Source: Lachnospiraceae bacterium (lineage in GTDB: Bacteria > Bacillota_A > Clostridia > Lachnospirales > Lachnospiraceae). From it: a stretch of DNA of 29,103 nucleotides. Both the position numbers and the translations under genes were made by a program. Positions 8,574 through 15,797 of the stretch are shown one piece after another (the first letter of the stretch is position 1; every line of letters begins with the position of its first letter). The stretch is from positions 1 to 29,103 of the forward strand of contig JAEEXJ010000033.1 of NCBI GenBank assembly GCA_016291475.1. The letters run 5' to 3'. A model generated the notes under the pieces. The model searched no databases. It saw only the letters and a program-made list of their open reading frames with translations, and was not told the DNA's origin.

Positions 8574-9194
8574 ATGAAAAAAATACATATTTATTTCTTT
8601 GCAGTATTTATATGCACCGCGCTTACCATGACGGGATGTTCCGATAAAGCCGTGACCTTGTCGGATATAACCGAAGGGGAAGTGCATGAAGACTCTGCGG
8701 TGGAAGAAGTCTACAATGCTGAGGCTGAAAACGCCGAAGCAGATGCAGAAGAACCTTCTCCCGCTGTCATAAAGGTCTATATCTGCGGATGTGTCGTAAA
8801 TCCCGGTGTTTATGAACTTCCGGAAGGAAGCAGGATATGCGACGGGCTTGATGCAGCAGGCGGATTTTCGGAAGGAGCGGATGAGAGCAGGATCAATCTT
8901 GCATGTTACCTCCGGGACGGAGACATGGTCTATTTTTCGAGAATCGGAGAAGAGATGCCGGAAGGGGCAGCAGGCGTACCTGATCCGGGTAATACGTCAA
9001 ACGGCCTTGTGAATATTAACCTGGCAAACGCAGAACAACTTTGCACTCTTCCGGGAATAGGCGCTTCAAAAGCCGCATCCGTGATCAAATACCGCGAAGA
9101 AAACGGAGCCTTTACCGATACAAGTCAGATCATGAATGTGTCGGGGATAGGCGAAAACCTTTATAACAACATTAAAGATCTTATTTGCGTTTAG
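8574..9194 (+). CDS. comEA: ComEA-like DNA-binding lipoprotein (SLBB + helix-hairpin-helix)
   Basis: The 206-residue protein has a signal peptide with lipobox LTMTGC (Cys22). An acidic linker (residues 30-62, rich in Glu/Ala) follows. Next is an SLBB-type domain (VKVYICGCVVNPGVYELPEG to about residue 122). The C-terminal half holds a helix-hairpin-helix pair: VNINLANAEQLCTLPGIGASKAASVIKYR, then IMNVSGIGENLYNNI. ComEA receptors bind double-stranded DNA outside the membrane and hand it to ComEC, which is encoded at 15.8 kb. Classical ComEA is held by a transmembrane helix; here a lipid anchor seems to replace it. TAAGGAGG precedes the ATG. The 69-nt gap to the previous gene has a small hairpin but no clear promoter. 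Confidence 0.88.
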   Translation: MKKIHIYFFAVFICTALTMTGCSDKAVTLSDITEGEVHEDSAVEEVYNAEAENAEADAEEPSPAVIKVYICGCVVNPGVYELPEGSRICDGLDAAGGFSEGADESRINLACYLRDGDMVYFSRIGEEMPEGAAGVPDPGNTSNGLVNINLANAEQLCTLPGIGASKAASVIKYREENGAFTDTSQIMNVSGIGENLYNNIKDLICV

Positions 9195-9244
9195 GATGAC
9201 TAAGGGAGCGTTTCCTTTTTGCCATCACCCGTATGAGGAACAAT

Positions 9245-9934
9245 ATGGCTGTAAAAGTTTTGGTAGTTGATGATGAAAAACTCATAGTAAAAGGCATCAA
9301 ATTCAGTCTCGAACAGGACGGAATGGAAGTTGACTGCGCATATGACGGTGAAGAAGCTCTCGAAATGGCTTCCTCCAAAGAATATGACATTATACTTTTG
9401 GACCTTATGCTTCCCAAACTGGGAGGATATGAAGTGTGCCAGAGAATCAGGGAATTTTCCAGAACTCCCATTATCATGCTCACCGCAAAAGGCGAGGATA
9501 TGGATAAGATCCTGGGACTTGAGTACGGTGCGGATGACTACATGACCAAGCCTTTCAATATCCTGGAAGTAAAGGCGCGTATCAAGGCAGTTATGCGAAG
9601 GAGCAAGTCCCATGAGCAGGCACGTCCCGCAGGCAATAACCTGACTCTGGGAGACATCACTCTCGATCTGTCCGCACGCAGGACTTTCCGCGGCGGCGCA
9701 GAGATTCTCCTTACATCCAAAGAATTTGAGATGCTCAGGATATTAATGGAAAATCCGGGCAAAGTATATAAAAGAGAAGATCTGCTTAAGGCCGTCTGGG
9801 GCGATGATTACCCCGGAGACGAGAGAACAGTTGACGTTCATGTAAGACGACTTCGTGAAAAAATAGAGACGGATGCCGGCAATCCTCTGTATGTACATAC
9901 AAGATGGGGCATGGGATATTATTTTTCGGTATGA
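9245..9934 (+). CDS. OmpR/PhoB-family response regulator
   Basis: A 229-residue regulator with an N-terminal receiver (VLVVDDEK acidic cluster, phospho-Asp53 in DIILLDLMLPK, Thr in MLTAKGED, Lys in MTKPF) and a C-terminal winged helix (LTSKEFEMLRILMENPG ... ERTVDVHVRRLREKI ... GMGYYF). The start at 9245 is preferred over the ATG at 9233 because GAGGAA sits 6-7 nt before it. Its stop overlaps the kinase start by 4 nt (ATGA), so the pair is translationally coupled. The domain style is like WalR/PhoP. Targets cannot be read from the window; the envelope-type neighbours suggest cell-surface stress or wall homeostasis. Confidence 0.95.
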   Translation: MAVKVLVVDDEKLIVKGIKFSLEQDGMEVDCAYDGEEALEMASSKEYDIILLDLMLPKLGGYEVCQRIREFSRTPIIMLTAKGEDMDKILGLEYGADDYMTKPFNILEVKARIKAVMRRSKSHEQARPAGNNLTLGDITLDLSARRTFRGGAEILLTSKEFEMLRILMENPGKVYKREDLLKAVWGDDYPGDERTVDVHVRRLREKIETDAGNPLYVHTRWGMGYYFSV

Positions 9935-11421
9935 AGGAATTTCTGTCCAATCTAAAGTCATATATCCCCTTCAGGTCGCTGCGGTCAAGACTGGTTGCAG
10001 CGTTCCTTTTACTCGGGATAGTTCCGTGCATTCTGGTCCGGATCACCATCGTTTCAAATTATGAATCGAGGGCGGTGGAGACCAGAGTTGCCGCGGTTCA
10101 AAACCAGCTCACCATAACCGCAAACCACCTGGTCACATATAAATACATATCGGCACTCACAGGAAGGGCGGATGACTATACCGCCTCTCTTGACGTTATG
10201 GATGCTGAGATCGAGATGCTTTCCAATATCTACGAAGGAAGGATCATGATCATCGGAAATAACTTTGAAGTCCTTAAGGATACCTACGGAATCTCCGAGG
10301 GAAAGACCATTATTTCCGAGGAAGTTATCAAATGTTTTCAGGGAATCTCTACTTCATATTATGACAGTAATCTGGGATACATCGAGCTTACCACCCCCAT
10401 CGCTGATACCACCGCTGACGGAGGTGCAGGAGTTATCAGAGGCGTCATGCTCACATCCATCTCGGATGACAGCATAGTCAAGATGGCGGACGTTCTCGGG
10501 AACAATGCGCTTCTTCTGGAGCTTACGATAATAGTCTTTGTAGTGGCTCTCGCGGTTCTCCTGTCAAAGGTGCTCCTTAATCCCATTGAAAAGCTGACCT
10601 CCCGCATCGCGGCGGTAAAAGCGGGATACAACAACTACATCGGTGAAGTTAACGAATGTACCGAGACTGCTCATATTTCCGAAGAGTTCAATAAGCTCCT
10701 TCACAGGATCAATACTCTCGATGAAAGCCGTGGCGAATTTGTGGCAAACGTCTCACATGAGCTCAAGACTCCCATGGCATCCATTAAGGTTTTGTCGGAT
10801 TCGCTTCTTGCAAGCCAGGGCGCGACCGTAGAAGAGTACAGAGAATTCATGACGGACATCGCATCCGAGATAGACAGGGAAAACCGCATCATCACAGACC
10901 TTCTTGCTCTCGTTAAGATGGATGACAAATCCGATCAGAGCCTGAACATCGCACCAACGGATATCAATGAACTCACCGAGCTTGTACTTAAGAGACTCAG
11001 GGCTATCGCCCGAAAACAGAACGTTGAAGTCATCTTCGAGACCAAGCGTAAGGTCGTTGCGGAAGTTGATGAGGTAAAGATCACTTCGCTTATATCAAAC
11101 CTTGTGGAAAACGCTATAAAATACAATAAGCAGGACGGATGGGTCAGAGTTTCCCTTGATGCGGACCACCAGTCCTTTGTCCTGACGATCGAAGACTCCG
11201 GAATAGGAATCCCGGAAGAGTCCATCAGCCACATCTACGAAAGGTTCTACCGCGTGGACAAATCCCACTCAAGGGAGATCGGCGGAACGGGCCTCGGACT
11301 TGCGATCTGCAGAAACGTTGTAAGAAAGCACCACGGTATCATAGAAGTTACCAGTAAAGAAGGAGAGGGAAGTAAGTTCATCGTAACCATTCCCTTAAGC
11401 TATATAGCTGATGCAAAATAA
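9931..11421 (+). CDS. Sensor histidine kinase (extracytoplasmic sensor, HAMP, HisKA, HATPase)
   Basis: A 496-residue kinase. A first membrane helix (about 20-41) and a second (about 194-216) enclose an extracellular sensing domain of about 150 residues. HAMP follows (NPIEKLTSRIAAVKAG). The dimerisation helix has the phospho-acceptor His276 in FVANVSHELKTPM. The ATP-binding core shows the N box (LVENAIKYN), G1 (EDSGIGIP), F box (RFYRVDKSHSREIGG) and G2 (GTGLGLAI). The start at 9931 overlaps the regulator stop as ATGA, whereas a longer frame from 9904 would lie inside the regulator gene. The layout matches the WalK/PhoR/MtrB class. The signal is unknown. Confidence 0.93.
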   Translation: MKEFLSNLKSYIPFRSLRSRLVAAFLLLGIVPCILVRITIVSNYESRAVETRVAAVQNQLTITANHLVTYKYISALTGRADDYTASLDVMDAEIEMLSNIYEGRIMIIGNNFEVLKDTYGISEGKTIISEEVIKCFQGISTSYYDSNLGYIELTTPIADTTADGGAGVIRGVMLTSISDDSIVKMADVLGNNALLLELTIIVFVVALAVLLSKVLLNPIEKLTSRIAAVKAGYNNYIGEVNECTETAHISEEFNKLLHRINTLDESRGEFVANVSHELKTPMASIKVLSDSLLASQGATVEEYREFMTDIASEIDRENRIITDLLALVKMDDKSDQSLNIAPTDINELTELVLKRLRAIARKQNVEVIFETKRKVVAEVDEVKITSLISNLVENAIKYNKQDGWVRVSLDADHQSFVLTIEDSGIGIPEESISHIYERFYRVDKSHSREIGGTGLGLAICRNVVRKHHGIIEVTSKEGEGSKFIVTIPLSYIADAK

Positions 11422-12373
11422 AACATTTACCAAGTTAATATGCATGCTTCAGGTATTCTTTTTACTTGCTTTATCGGGATGCGCTTCCGGAGGCACGGAT
11501 CAGGATACCGAAGGACTCACTCCCGTCTATTACATCAACAACGAAGAGACCAGGACGGAAGCTTATTACGTGAGCATAGAAGCCGGCGATGCGGATGAAG
11601 AGATCAATGCACTCCTTACGGCCCTTGCGCAAAAAGATCCCAAGGCCCGCTATAAAGCGCCTCTGTCAATGGGATTTGAGATTCAGAAGATCAATCTTTA
11701 CGAAGGCGTTCTGACCCTTGATATGAGTCTGGAATATAAACGTCTTGTTTTTACGACGGAGGTTCTTGTAAGAGCTGCGATCGTAAAGACTCTTTGCAAT
11801 TCGGAGTATGTCGATTCGGTTTATTTTACCGTGGACGGTAAGCCCCTCAAGGACCACAGCGGATTCGAAGTGGGTGCCATGGATGCGGGAACATTCATCA
11901 GTAACGACGGAAATGAGATCAATACATACGAAGAAGCGGACGTGATGCTTTATTTTGCCTCGGCTGACGGAAACAGCCTCATAAGCGTTTACAGAAACAA
12001 GTTCTATTCCACATCCATGCCTCTTGAAAGATTCGTGGTTGATGAGCTTATAACCGGACCCAGTGCGGGAGTCGAGGGCCTGTACCCTTCGGTCAATCCT
12101 TCCGTTTCGGTTCTTTCCATCAGCACAAAAGACGGCGTTTGCTACGTTAACCTGAGTACCGACTTTTTGATACCTTACGGCAATGTTCCCACGAATGTAT
12201 CCGTCTACGCCATCACCGATTCTTTGTGTAATCTTCCCAATGTCGATAAGGTCCAGATCCTTGTTGACGGTGTGGTTCCCGAGATCTTAGAATCGTCTTA
12301 TGAAGCAAAAACCGATATGGTAATAACACTCGACGAAGCACTTCAGGTGCAGGCCGATATGCTCGGAGAATAA
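11411..12373 (+). CDS. Lipoprotein with two GerMN domains
   Basis: The 320-residue protein has a signal peptide ending in the lipobox LALSGC (Cys24). Two similar halves follow. The first contains LYEGVLTLDMSLEYKRL and ALVKTLCN-like helices; the second has VDELITGPSAGVEGLYPSV and GVCYVNLSTDFL, the hallmarks of GerMN domains (GerM, LpqB, sporulation and envelope proteins). The ATG lies inside the kinase gene (11-nt overlap) and has no obvious ribosome site, so it is probably made by coupled translation. Regulator-kinase-GerMN lipoprotein is the order of mtrA-mtrB-lpqB in actinobacteria, where LpqB modulates the kinase. A similar job here is an inference. Confidence 0.85.
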   Translation: MQNKTFTKLICMLQVFFLLALSGCASGGTDQDTEGLTPVYYINNEETRTEAYYVSIEAGDADEEINALLTALAQKDPKARYKAPLSMGFEIQKINLYEGVLTLDMSLEYKRLVFTTEVLVRAAIVKTLCNSEYVDSVYFTVDGKPLKDHSGFEVGAMDAGTFISNDGNEINTYEEADVMLYFASADGNSLISVYRNKFYSTSMPLERFVVDELITGPSAGVEGLYPSVNPSVSVLSISTKDGVCYVNLSTDFLIPYGNVPTNVSVYAITDSLCNLPNVDKVQILVDGVVPEILESSYEAKTDMVITLDEALQVQADMLGE

Positions 12374-12375
12374 GG

Positions 12376-13443
12376 ATGAAACCCAGAGAAGCTGCGGAAA
12401 GCTTGGAACAATTGAAAAAAGATCTGGCATCCGGGAATATCCGAAAAGCATATCTGCTCTTTGGAAGCGAAAGATATCTTCGCAATTTCTACGAAAAAAA
12501 GCTCCTTGCCGCAATGGGGGGAGCACGGGATGACATGAACACCAATATCTATGACACATCACCGGTTTCCGTATCCGAAGTCATAGACCAGGCGCAGACC
12601 ATGCCCTTTTTTGCGGAGAACAGAGTAATAGTCGTCAGATATTCGGGCTTTTTCAAAAAGAATCCGGATGAGCTGGCTTCATTCCTTGCCAAGGCCCCCG
12701 ATACCACAAAGTTTATTTTTGTCGAAGACGAGGCGGATGCGAGATTAAAGATCTATAAGCAGGTTTCGGATCTGGGGCTTGTGGTTGAATTTACAACTCA
12801 GCCCGACAGATATCTGCTGCAGAACATCGGAGCATATCTGAAAAAGGCCGATAAAAGAATGAGCCAGGATGATGCATCCTACATGCTCGACGTTATCGGA
12901 ACGGATATGGGAAAGCTCATGAGTGAGCTTGAGAAGCTGATCTCCTATGCATACGAAAGGGAGGTCATAACCCGTGAAGACATCGATGCCATCTGCTCTA
13001 AGAATGTGGAAGACCGCATCTTTGAAATGATAGACGCTATCATGAAAAAGGATATGCAGATTTGCATGGACAGATACGAAGATCTGCTGGCACTGAAAGT
13101 ACAGCCCGCCAGGATAATCGTAATGCTGGAAAAGCAGTTTCTGTGGATGCTTCAGCTTAAGAGCATGTCAGAGAACGGATATCATCAGCAGGATATAATC
13201 GAAACCATCGCATATAAGAAAGAAACCGATCCCGAGTCCGGACAGGTAAAGAGAACCAGGGGACCCATCGGAGAATATCAGGTGAAGATATACCTGCAGC
13301 AGGCGTCTCCCATAGCACTCAGTGACCTGCAAAAGGCGGTATCACTTTGCGAGACGGCGGACGAAGATTTTAAAACAGGAAGAATGAATGAGCGCATGGC
13401 GGCTGAAGCCCTCATGGTAAAGCTCTGTACACTTGGTGAATAA
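12376..13443 (+). CDS. holA: DNA polymerase III, delta subunit
   Basis: The clamp-loader delta subunit opens the beta sliding clamp in replication. The protein has 355 residues, usual for the family. The N-terminal AAA-like region includes LASGNIRKAYLLFGSERYL, the typical HolA start, and VSEVIDQAQTMPFFAENRVIVV; domain III contains LSDLQKAVSLCETADEDFKTG. It follows the GerMN gene by 2 nt and shares one base with trmL (TAATG). HolA commonly sits near comEA/comEC in Bacillota; here signalling genes and an acyltransferase have come between them. Confidence 0.93.
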   Translation: MKPREAAESLEQLKKDLASGNIRKAYLLFGSERYLRNFYEKKLLAAMGGARDDMNTNIYDTSPVSVSEVIDQAQTMPFFAENRVIVVRYSGFFKKNPDELASFLAKAPDTTKFIFVEDEADARLKIYKQVSDLGLVVEFTTQPDRYLLQNIGAYLKKADKRMSQDDASYMLDVIGTDMGKLMSELEKLISYAYEREVITREDIDAICSKNVEDRIFEMIDAIMKKDMQICMDRYEDLLALKVQPARIIVMLEKQFLWMLQLKSMSENGYHQQDIIETIAYKKETDPESGQVKRTRGPIGEYQVKIYLQQASPIALSDLQKAVSLCETADEDFKTGRMNERMAAEALMVKLCTLGE

Positions 13444-13934
13444 TGCTTAACATTGTTTTATACGAACCCGAAATTCCATATAACACGGGAAACATAGGCA
13501 GGACCTGTGTTGCAACGAACTCAAAGCTTCATCTGATCAAGCCTTTGGGATTCAGTCTGGATCAAAAAGAGATCAAAAGAGCGGGCCTTGATTACTGGCC
13601 TAAACTTAACTTAAGTGTCTACGAAAATTTCGAAGACTTTTTAGAAAAAAATAATCATCCGAAAGTATGGCTTTCGACGACAAAAGCACATAAGATATAT
13701 ACGGATGTTGATTATGGGAACGATGACTTTATCATGTTCGGCCCCGAGAGCAGGGGAATCCCCGAAGAGATATTGGTTGAGCATGAGCCCGAGTGCATCA
13801 GGATACCGATGTACGGAGAAGAAAGAAGCATCAATCTCTGCAATTCCGTGTCGATCGTGCTTTTCGAAGCGCTCAGACAGGGCGGCTTTGCGGGACTCAA
13901 TAAATTCGGAGAACTGCACAGGCTGCATTGGTGA
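13443..13934 (+). CDS. trmL: tRNA (cytidine/uridine-34 2'-O)-methyltransferase
   Basis: A SPOUT-class methyltransferase that modifies the wobble ribose of leucine tRNAs using S-adenosylmethionine. It is 163 residues long with the family motifs: EPEIPYNTGNIGRTC at the start, PLGFSLDQKEIKRAGLDYW, FGPESRGIPEEIL, and the C-terminal knot IPMYGEERSINLCNSVSIVLFEALRQ. Its start overlaps the holA stop by one base. It appears to close this transcript; a long inverted repeat follows. Confidence 0.95.
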   Translation: MLNIVLYEPEIPYNTGNIGRTCVATNSKLHLIKPLGFSLDQKEIKRAGLDYWPKLNLSVYENFEDFLEKNNHPKVWLSTTKAHKIYTDVDYGNDDFIMFGPESRGIPEEILVEHEPECIRIPMYGEERSINLCNSVSIVLFEALRQGGFAGLNKFGELHRLHW

Positions 13935-13945
13935 GAGTCGGCTAT

Positions 13946-14072
13946 TTCTTACCGGCTCATCCGCCGGGCATGATCATGTGTATTATTTTCTGCTCATGAT
14001 CACTTCGTTAAACTCGTTCAAATGTCGCATAAAATAATACACATGCTCATTCCTTAGTATGGCCGGTAGGAA
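13946..14072. repeat. Long imperfect inverted repeat between trmL and the acyltransferase gene
   Basis: The inner arms, 13975-13989 (CATGTGTATTATTTT) and 14031-14045, are perfect 15-bp reverse complements around a 41-nt loop. The outer arms, 13946-13956 and 14062-14072, match at 10 of 11 (TTCTTACCGGC / GCCGGTAGGAA). The whole can fold into one interrupted stem-loop of about 127 nt. There is no clear U-tract, so it is not a standard terminator. A small MITE-like insertion or a long RNA hairpin processing site is the best guess. Confidence 0.7.
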
Positions 14073-14116
14073 TTGTCCTAAGCGGATTAGGGTGAATATG
14101 TTTTGCAGGTTCTGAA

Positions 14117-15214
14117 ATGGCAAAAAAAGAAGAAAAGAAAGTTCAAAATGAATATGCTTTAAATGTAGATGTGAAGGCACTTCAGGCGCTTCGCGGCCTG
14201 GCATTTGCGGGAATCTTCCTGGGTCACTTCTACTATTTCGGATGGACACCGATCTCGGTTTCCGTATTTTTCGTGCTGTCCGGATTTTTGCTTACCATCA
14301 AAGAAAACAGACTGTATGAGGAATATTCTTTCAAGGATTCCGCTTTGGAAGCATTTATGAGGGTTTTGAAGCTGTATCCTCTTCACCTGGTGCTTACCGT
14401 GATCTGCATTCCTCTTGCCATCGTGAGGGAGGATGTATTCTCGTGTATCGATCTGATCGTTAAGCTCATATGCAATATATTCCTGAGTCAGTCCCTTGTT
14501 CCCAGTGCGGATATTGCGGCTTCGCTTAACGGAGTTGCATGGTATCTTTCCACCATACTTGTTCTGTACATATTATTCCCTTTTATATATCGCATCTTTT
14601 ACAGGATCAAGAATGCGGATAAACTTAGGATCATGCTGCTTCTTACGATCTTTTTGCAGACTGCAATGGTTTTTGTAACCTACAGATTTATTCATAACGA
14701 TGATCTTATAGTGTATTTAACCCATTGCTTCCCCCTTTACCGCGTCTTTGATATGCTTGCGGGAATAATCCTCGCACTTTTGCTTACGGTAAAAGAAGAG
14801 CGTAATGTGGACTTTTCCAAGGGACTTTACAATGTCTTTGAGGTAGCGCTTATCCTTGCCTGTGCGGATCTTGTATTCATCTGGACCATGGGCGATACCA
14901 ATATTTTCTATACCCATGCACCTGTCACGACTCTTGTTGCGGTGTTGCTTACCTTCGTCTTCTCCAAGAAAAAAGGCATTCTTACCAAGCTTTTGACCAA
15001 TAAGTTCATAGTCTTTTTGGGCGACAGGAGCGGAAGCGCGTTCCTGATCCATTTCCCCATTGTCGTCTATATCAACACATTCATATTCCCTCATCTTACC
15101 AGACTCAGAAGGACCATCATCCACGGTGTGTGCTTCCCTGTCGCGGTAGTATCCACCCTGGTTCTGTCGTACCTCTACGACACCAAGATCAAACCCAGGT
15201 TTTGCAGGAAATAA
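14117..15214 (+). CDS. Acyltransferase family 3 membrane protein
   Basis: A 365-residue polytopic membrane protein with about ten hydrophobic segments. The acyltransferase-3 signature is near the N-terminus: ALRGLAFAGIFLGHFYYF (Arg and His of the RG...H motif, about residues 27-44) and SVSVFFVLSGFLLT. Such proteins (OafA, WecH, NodX types) move acetyl or other acyl groups onto cell-surface sugars. A Lys/Glu-rich cytoplasmic leader of about 14 residues precedes it. The ribosome site is weak (GCAGG). It is a single-gene unit bounded by the inverted repeat upstream and the strong terminator at 15253. Substrate unknown; no polysaccharide locus is beside it. Confidence 0.88.
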   Translation: MAKKEEKKVQNEYALNVDVKALQALRGLAFAGIFLGHFYYFGWTPISVSVFFVLSGFLLTIKENRLYEEYSFKDSALEAFMRVLKLYPLHLVLTVICIPLAIVREDVFSCIDLIVKLICNIFLSQSLVPSADIAASLNGVAWYLSTILVLYILFPFIYRIFYRIKNADKLRIMLLLTIFLQTAMVFVTYRFIHNDDLIVYLTHCFPLYRVFDMLAGIILALLLTVKEERNVDFSKGLYNVFEVALILACADLVFIWTMGDTNIFYTHAPVTTLVAVLLTFVFSKKKGILTKLLTNKFIVFLGDRSGSAFLIHFPIVVYINTFIFPHLTRLRRTIIHGVCFPVAVVSTLVLSYLYDTKIKPRFCRK

Positions 15215-15252
15215 TTCCTGCAGCGGGGTTTTCGGAGATGTTTGAATGTTAC

Positions 15253-15297
15253 GGGCTGTAAAAGTACGAGTATTCGTTACTTTTACAGCCCTTTTTC
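15253..15297 (+). terminator. Strong intrinsic terminator after the acyltransferase gene
   Basis: A perfect 14-bp stem, GGGCTGTAAAAGTA (15253-15266) with 15278-15291, has an 11-nt loop and is followed by TTTTT. Its outer arm sequence, GGGCTGTAAA/TTTACAGCCC, is the same as the 'a' stem of the adjacent 73-bp repeat family. Confidence 0.92.
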
Positions 15298-15326
15298 TAT
15301 TATTGGCGATGTGGTTTGACTAGGGC

Positions 15327-15618
15327 GGCTGTAAATCCCCTCAGAAACTTAAATTCTACAGTCCAATCCCCGTTTTTGGTCTCATTAAGCAACTGAGGTG
15401 GCTGTAAACCTCCTCAGAAACTTAGATTTTACAGCCCAATCATCGCGCTAGGCCTCATTAGGCAACTGAGTTGGCTGTAAACCCCCTCAGAAAATCAAAA
15501 TTTACAGCCCAATCGTCGCGCTAGGTCTCATTAAGCAACTGAGGTGGCTGTAAAATCCCTCAGAAAATCAAAATTTACAGCCCAATCGTCGCACTAGGTC
15601 TCAATAAGCAACTGAGGA
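15327..15618 (+). repeat. Four tandem 73-bp repeat units with two interleaved stems
   Basis: Units begin at 15327, 15400, 15473 and 15546, exactly 73 bp apart, each starting GGCTGTAAA. Within a unit the order is a (GGCTGTAAA, 1-9), b (CCTCAG, 13-18), a' (TTTACAGCC, 29-37), b' (CTGAGG, 67-72), so the two stems interlace as in an H-type pseudoknot. Units 3 and 4 are nearly identical; unit 1 is the most diverged. There are no unique spacers, so this is not a CRISPR. The array lies between the acyltransferase terminator and comEC. An inverted relative is at 19043-19153. Confidence 0.95.
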
Positions 15619-15638
15619 ATATGCCTCTCAGTCATAAT

Positions 15639-15666
15639 TTGACTCATGCATCCGATAATGATAATC
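15639..15666 (+). promoter_or_regulatory. Weak candidate promoter of comEC
   Basis: TTGACT at 15639-15644 is followed by ATAATC at 15661-15666 with a 16-nt spacer (GATAAT at 15-nt spacing is the alternative). If used, transcription would start near 15673, which favours the downstream comEC start codon. Confidence 0.3.
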
Positions 15667-15797
15667 TCGTAGTTGGTAATAATCCCGATTCGGGATATGC
15701 GAATCCGTCGCAATCTCAAGCGACCGCACTATCACTACGGCAGATCGCCGTATTTCAACAAAAGACCAAAAGAAACAAAGTGCCCTATGGAGGGTTT

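Noticed and set aside
13983..14249. Minus-strand frame of 88 codons across the inverted repeat and acyltransferase start
   Set aside because: Overlaps the start of a well-supported gene, and half of it is repeat sequence.
15327..15618. The repeat array as a CRISPR
   Set aside because: The whole 73-bp period is repeated; there are no unique spacers between short repeats, and no cas gene is in the window.
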